Source of the DNA: Stutzerimonas stutzeri
GTDB taxonomy: Bacteria > Pseudomonadota > Gammaproteobacteria > Pseudomonadales > Pseudomonadaceae
NCBI RefSeq assembly: GCF_002890895.1
Contig: NZ_POUL01000010.1
Coordinates: 96,364-160,363 of the forward strand
DNA length: 64,000 nt
Reading direction: 5' to 3'
Positions 63,227 through 64,000 of this stretch are shown here, one piece after another. Within the stretch, counting starts at the first letter, position 1. Every line of letters begins with the position of its first letter. The notes beneath the pieces are model-generated. The model searched no databases. It was not told the origin of the DNA and worked only from the letters and a program-made list of their open reading frames with translations. Both the position numbers and the translations under genes were made by a program.

Positions 63227-63790
63227 ATGAACGGGAACACCAGACAGGCGAGGGGCGCGGGGCCAATGAAGGTGCTGGTGCTCACCGGCGCCGAATCGAC
63301 CGGCAAGAGCTGGCTCGCCGCGCGCCTGCAGCAGCGCTTCGGCGGCATGGTGGTGGGCGAGTATGTTCGGCATTTCATCGACCGCGAACAGCGCGATACC
63401 TGCCTCGCCGACATCCCGGCCATCGCCCGCGGGCAATTGGGCTGGGAAGACGCCGCGCGAGGTCAGCGCCCGGCGCTGCTAATCCTCGATACTCACCTGC
63501 TGAGCAACATGCTCTGGAGCCGGACGCTGTTCGATGATTGCCCGGCGTGGCTGGAAGATGAACTGCTCGCCCGCCGTTATGACCAGCACCTGCTGCTTTC
63601 GCCCGAAGGGGCCGTATGGCACGCAGACGGCCAGCGTTGCCAACCGGAGCCTGTCGAGCGTCTGCGCTTTCATGACGCTTGCCGGGGCTGGCTCCAGCGG
63701 AACGAGCAACCCTTCGTGGAGATTGGCGGGGATTGGGCCAGCCGCGAGCAGCAGGCGATCGCTCAGGCCCAGGCGCTGTTGGCGCAATGA
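63227..63790 (+). CDS. NadR-like AAA ATPase / ribosylnicotinamide kinase
   Basis: 187 residues from the ATG at 63227; an ATG at 63266 (MKVLVLTGAESTGKS) is the alternative and matches the family core. P-loop GAESTGKSW. The GEYVRHFID and ILDTHLLSNMLWSRTLF stretches match the kinase domain of NadR, which phosphorylates nicotinamide riboside to NMN. The NMN adenylyltransferase and repressor domains of full NadR are absent. Linked to pnuC with one ABC gene in between; starts 18 bases after that gene's stop. Confidence 0.85.
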   Translation: MNGNTRQARGAGPMKVLVLTGAESTGKSWLAARLQQRFGGMVVGEYVRHFIDREQRDTCLADIPAIARGQLGWEDAARGQRPALLILDTHLLSNMLWSRTLFDDCPAWLEDELLARRYDQHLLLSPEGAVWHADGQRCQPEPVERLRFHDACRGWLQRNEQPFVEIGGDWASREQQAIAQAQALLAQ

Positions 63791-63834
63791 TCAATACACA
63801 AGGAAGCGCGGGTAAATGACCGCTGACGTGGGGC

Positions 63835-63869
63835 GTAGGGTGGACTGGTGAGGCGTGATCCACTCCTAC
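63835..63869. repeat. Degenerate GTAGGGTGG palindrome
   Basis: GTAGGGTGGA (63835-63844) and TCCACTCCTAC (63859-63869) form an imperfect inverted repeat related to families A and B. It lies between the kinase gene and the end of the IS110 transposase. Confidence 0.6.
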
Positions 63870-63892
63870 GGTTGTAGATACCGTCTTCCCCA

Positions 63893-64000
63893 TTACCGAG
63901 CAAGGGCCAGTTGAGGGTCGAAACGCTGGCCCGATTTAAGTACCCCATAGGCGATGTGCAGCAGCTTGCGCATCGCTGCACAGACGATTTGTTTTCCGGA
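63893..64000 (-). mobile_element. IS110-family transposase, C-terminal end (partial)
   Basis: 35 codons up to a stop at 63893-63895, running off the window at 64000. The translation includes KQIVCAAMRKLLHIAYGVLK and GQRFDPQLALAR, the characteristic C-terminus of IS110/IS1111-type transposases (pfam IS116/IS110/IS902). Only the 3' end is seen, so it cannot be said whether the element is intact. Confidence 0.82.

Overview
The window is chromosomal DNA from around the replication origin of a gamma-proteobacterium of the genus Pseudomonas in the broad sense. The gene order atpB-atpI-parB-parA-rsmG-mnmG-mnmE-yidC-yidD-rnpA-rpmH-[oriC]-dnaA-dnaN-recF-gyrB, followed by the glyQS/tag/PilZ and trkA-rsmB-fmt-def / tsaP-dprA-tsaC-qor-hemF-aroE blocks, is the classical Pseudomonas origin arrangement. 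A 689-residue trehalose synthase, an Ehu-type ectoine importer and small GTAGGGTGG palindromes suggest the stutzeri group (Stutzerimonas). That species-level guess is inference; no search was run.

Layout. 1-9.7 kb (minus strand): end of the ATP synthase operon, ParAB segregation genes, tRNA and rRNA modification enzymes (MnmG, RsmG, MnmE) and the membrane insertion/RNase P/L34 cluster. 9.7-10.2 kb: oriC with DnaA boxes; a second AT-rich DnaA-box cluster lies at 5.3-5.55 kb between mnmG and mnmE. 10.2-16.3 kb (plus strand): dnaA, dnaN, recF, gyrB. Three parS sites lie in or beside recF and gyrB, so parAB and parS sit on opposite sides of oriC. 16.5-24.8 kb: ahpF, a phospholipid acyltransferase, gmhB, glyS/glyQ, tag, a lipid A acyltransferase, a PilZ protein and a TPR protein. 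24.8-30.6 kb: an accessory insert with the ehuBCDA importer, a divergent MocR-type regulator (EnuR-like), and a queuosine-precursor transporter whose leader is a compact preQ1-I riboswitch. 30.7-43.2 kb: the conserved trkA-to-aroE block, two small envelope/hypothetical genes and the PBP7-type endopeptidase gene pbpG.

43.4-54.7 kb is more variable: trehalose synthase, a small HExxH-like protein, a GAF/degenerate-GGDEF/EAL phosphodiesterase, two related hybrid histidine kinases and a quinone oxidoreductase. 54.9-64 kb is mosaic. It holds a frameshifted UvrD-type helicase remnant, an AT-rich stand-alone OLD-family ATPase-TOPRIM nuclease gene (the best candidate for a defence function), an ACT and a DUF1993 gene bracketed by two copies of a ~100-bp palindromic repeat, and a patatin phospholipase. 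It continues with pnuC bracketed by two copies of another palindromic repeat, an ABC exporter, a NadR-like nucleoside kinase that would complete nicotinamide riboside salvage with PnuC, and the 3' end of an IS110-family transposase running off the window.

No tRNA, rRNA or CRISPR array was recognised.
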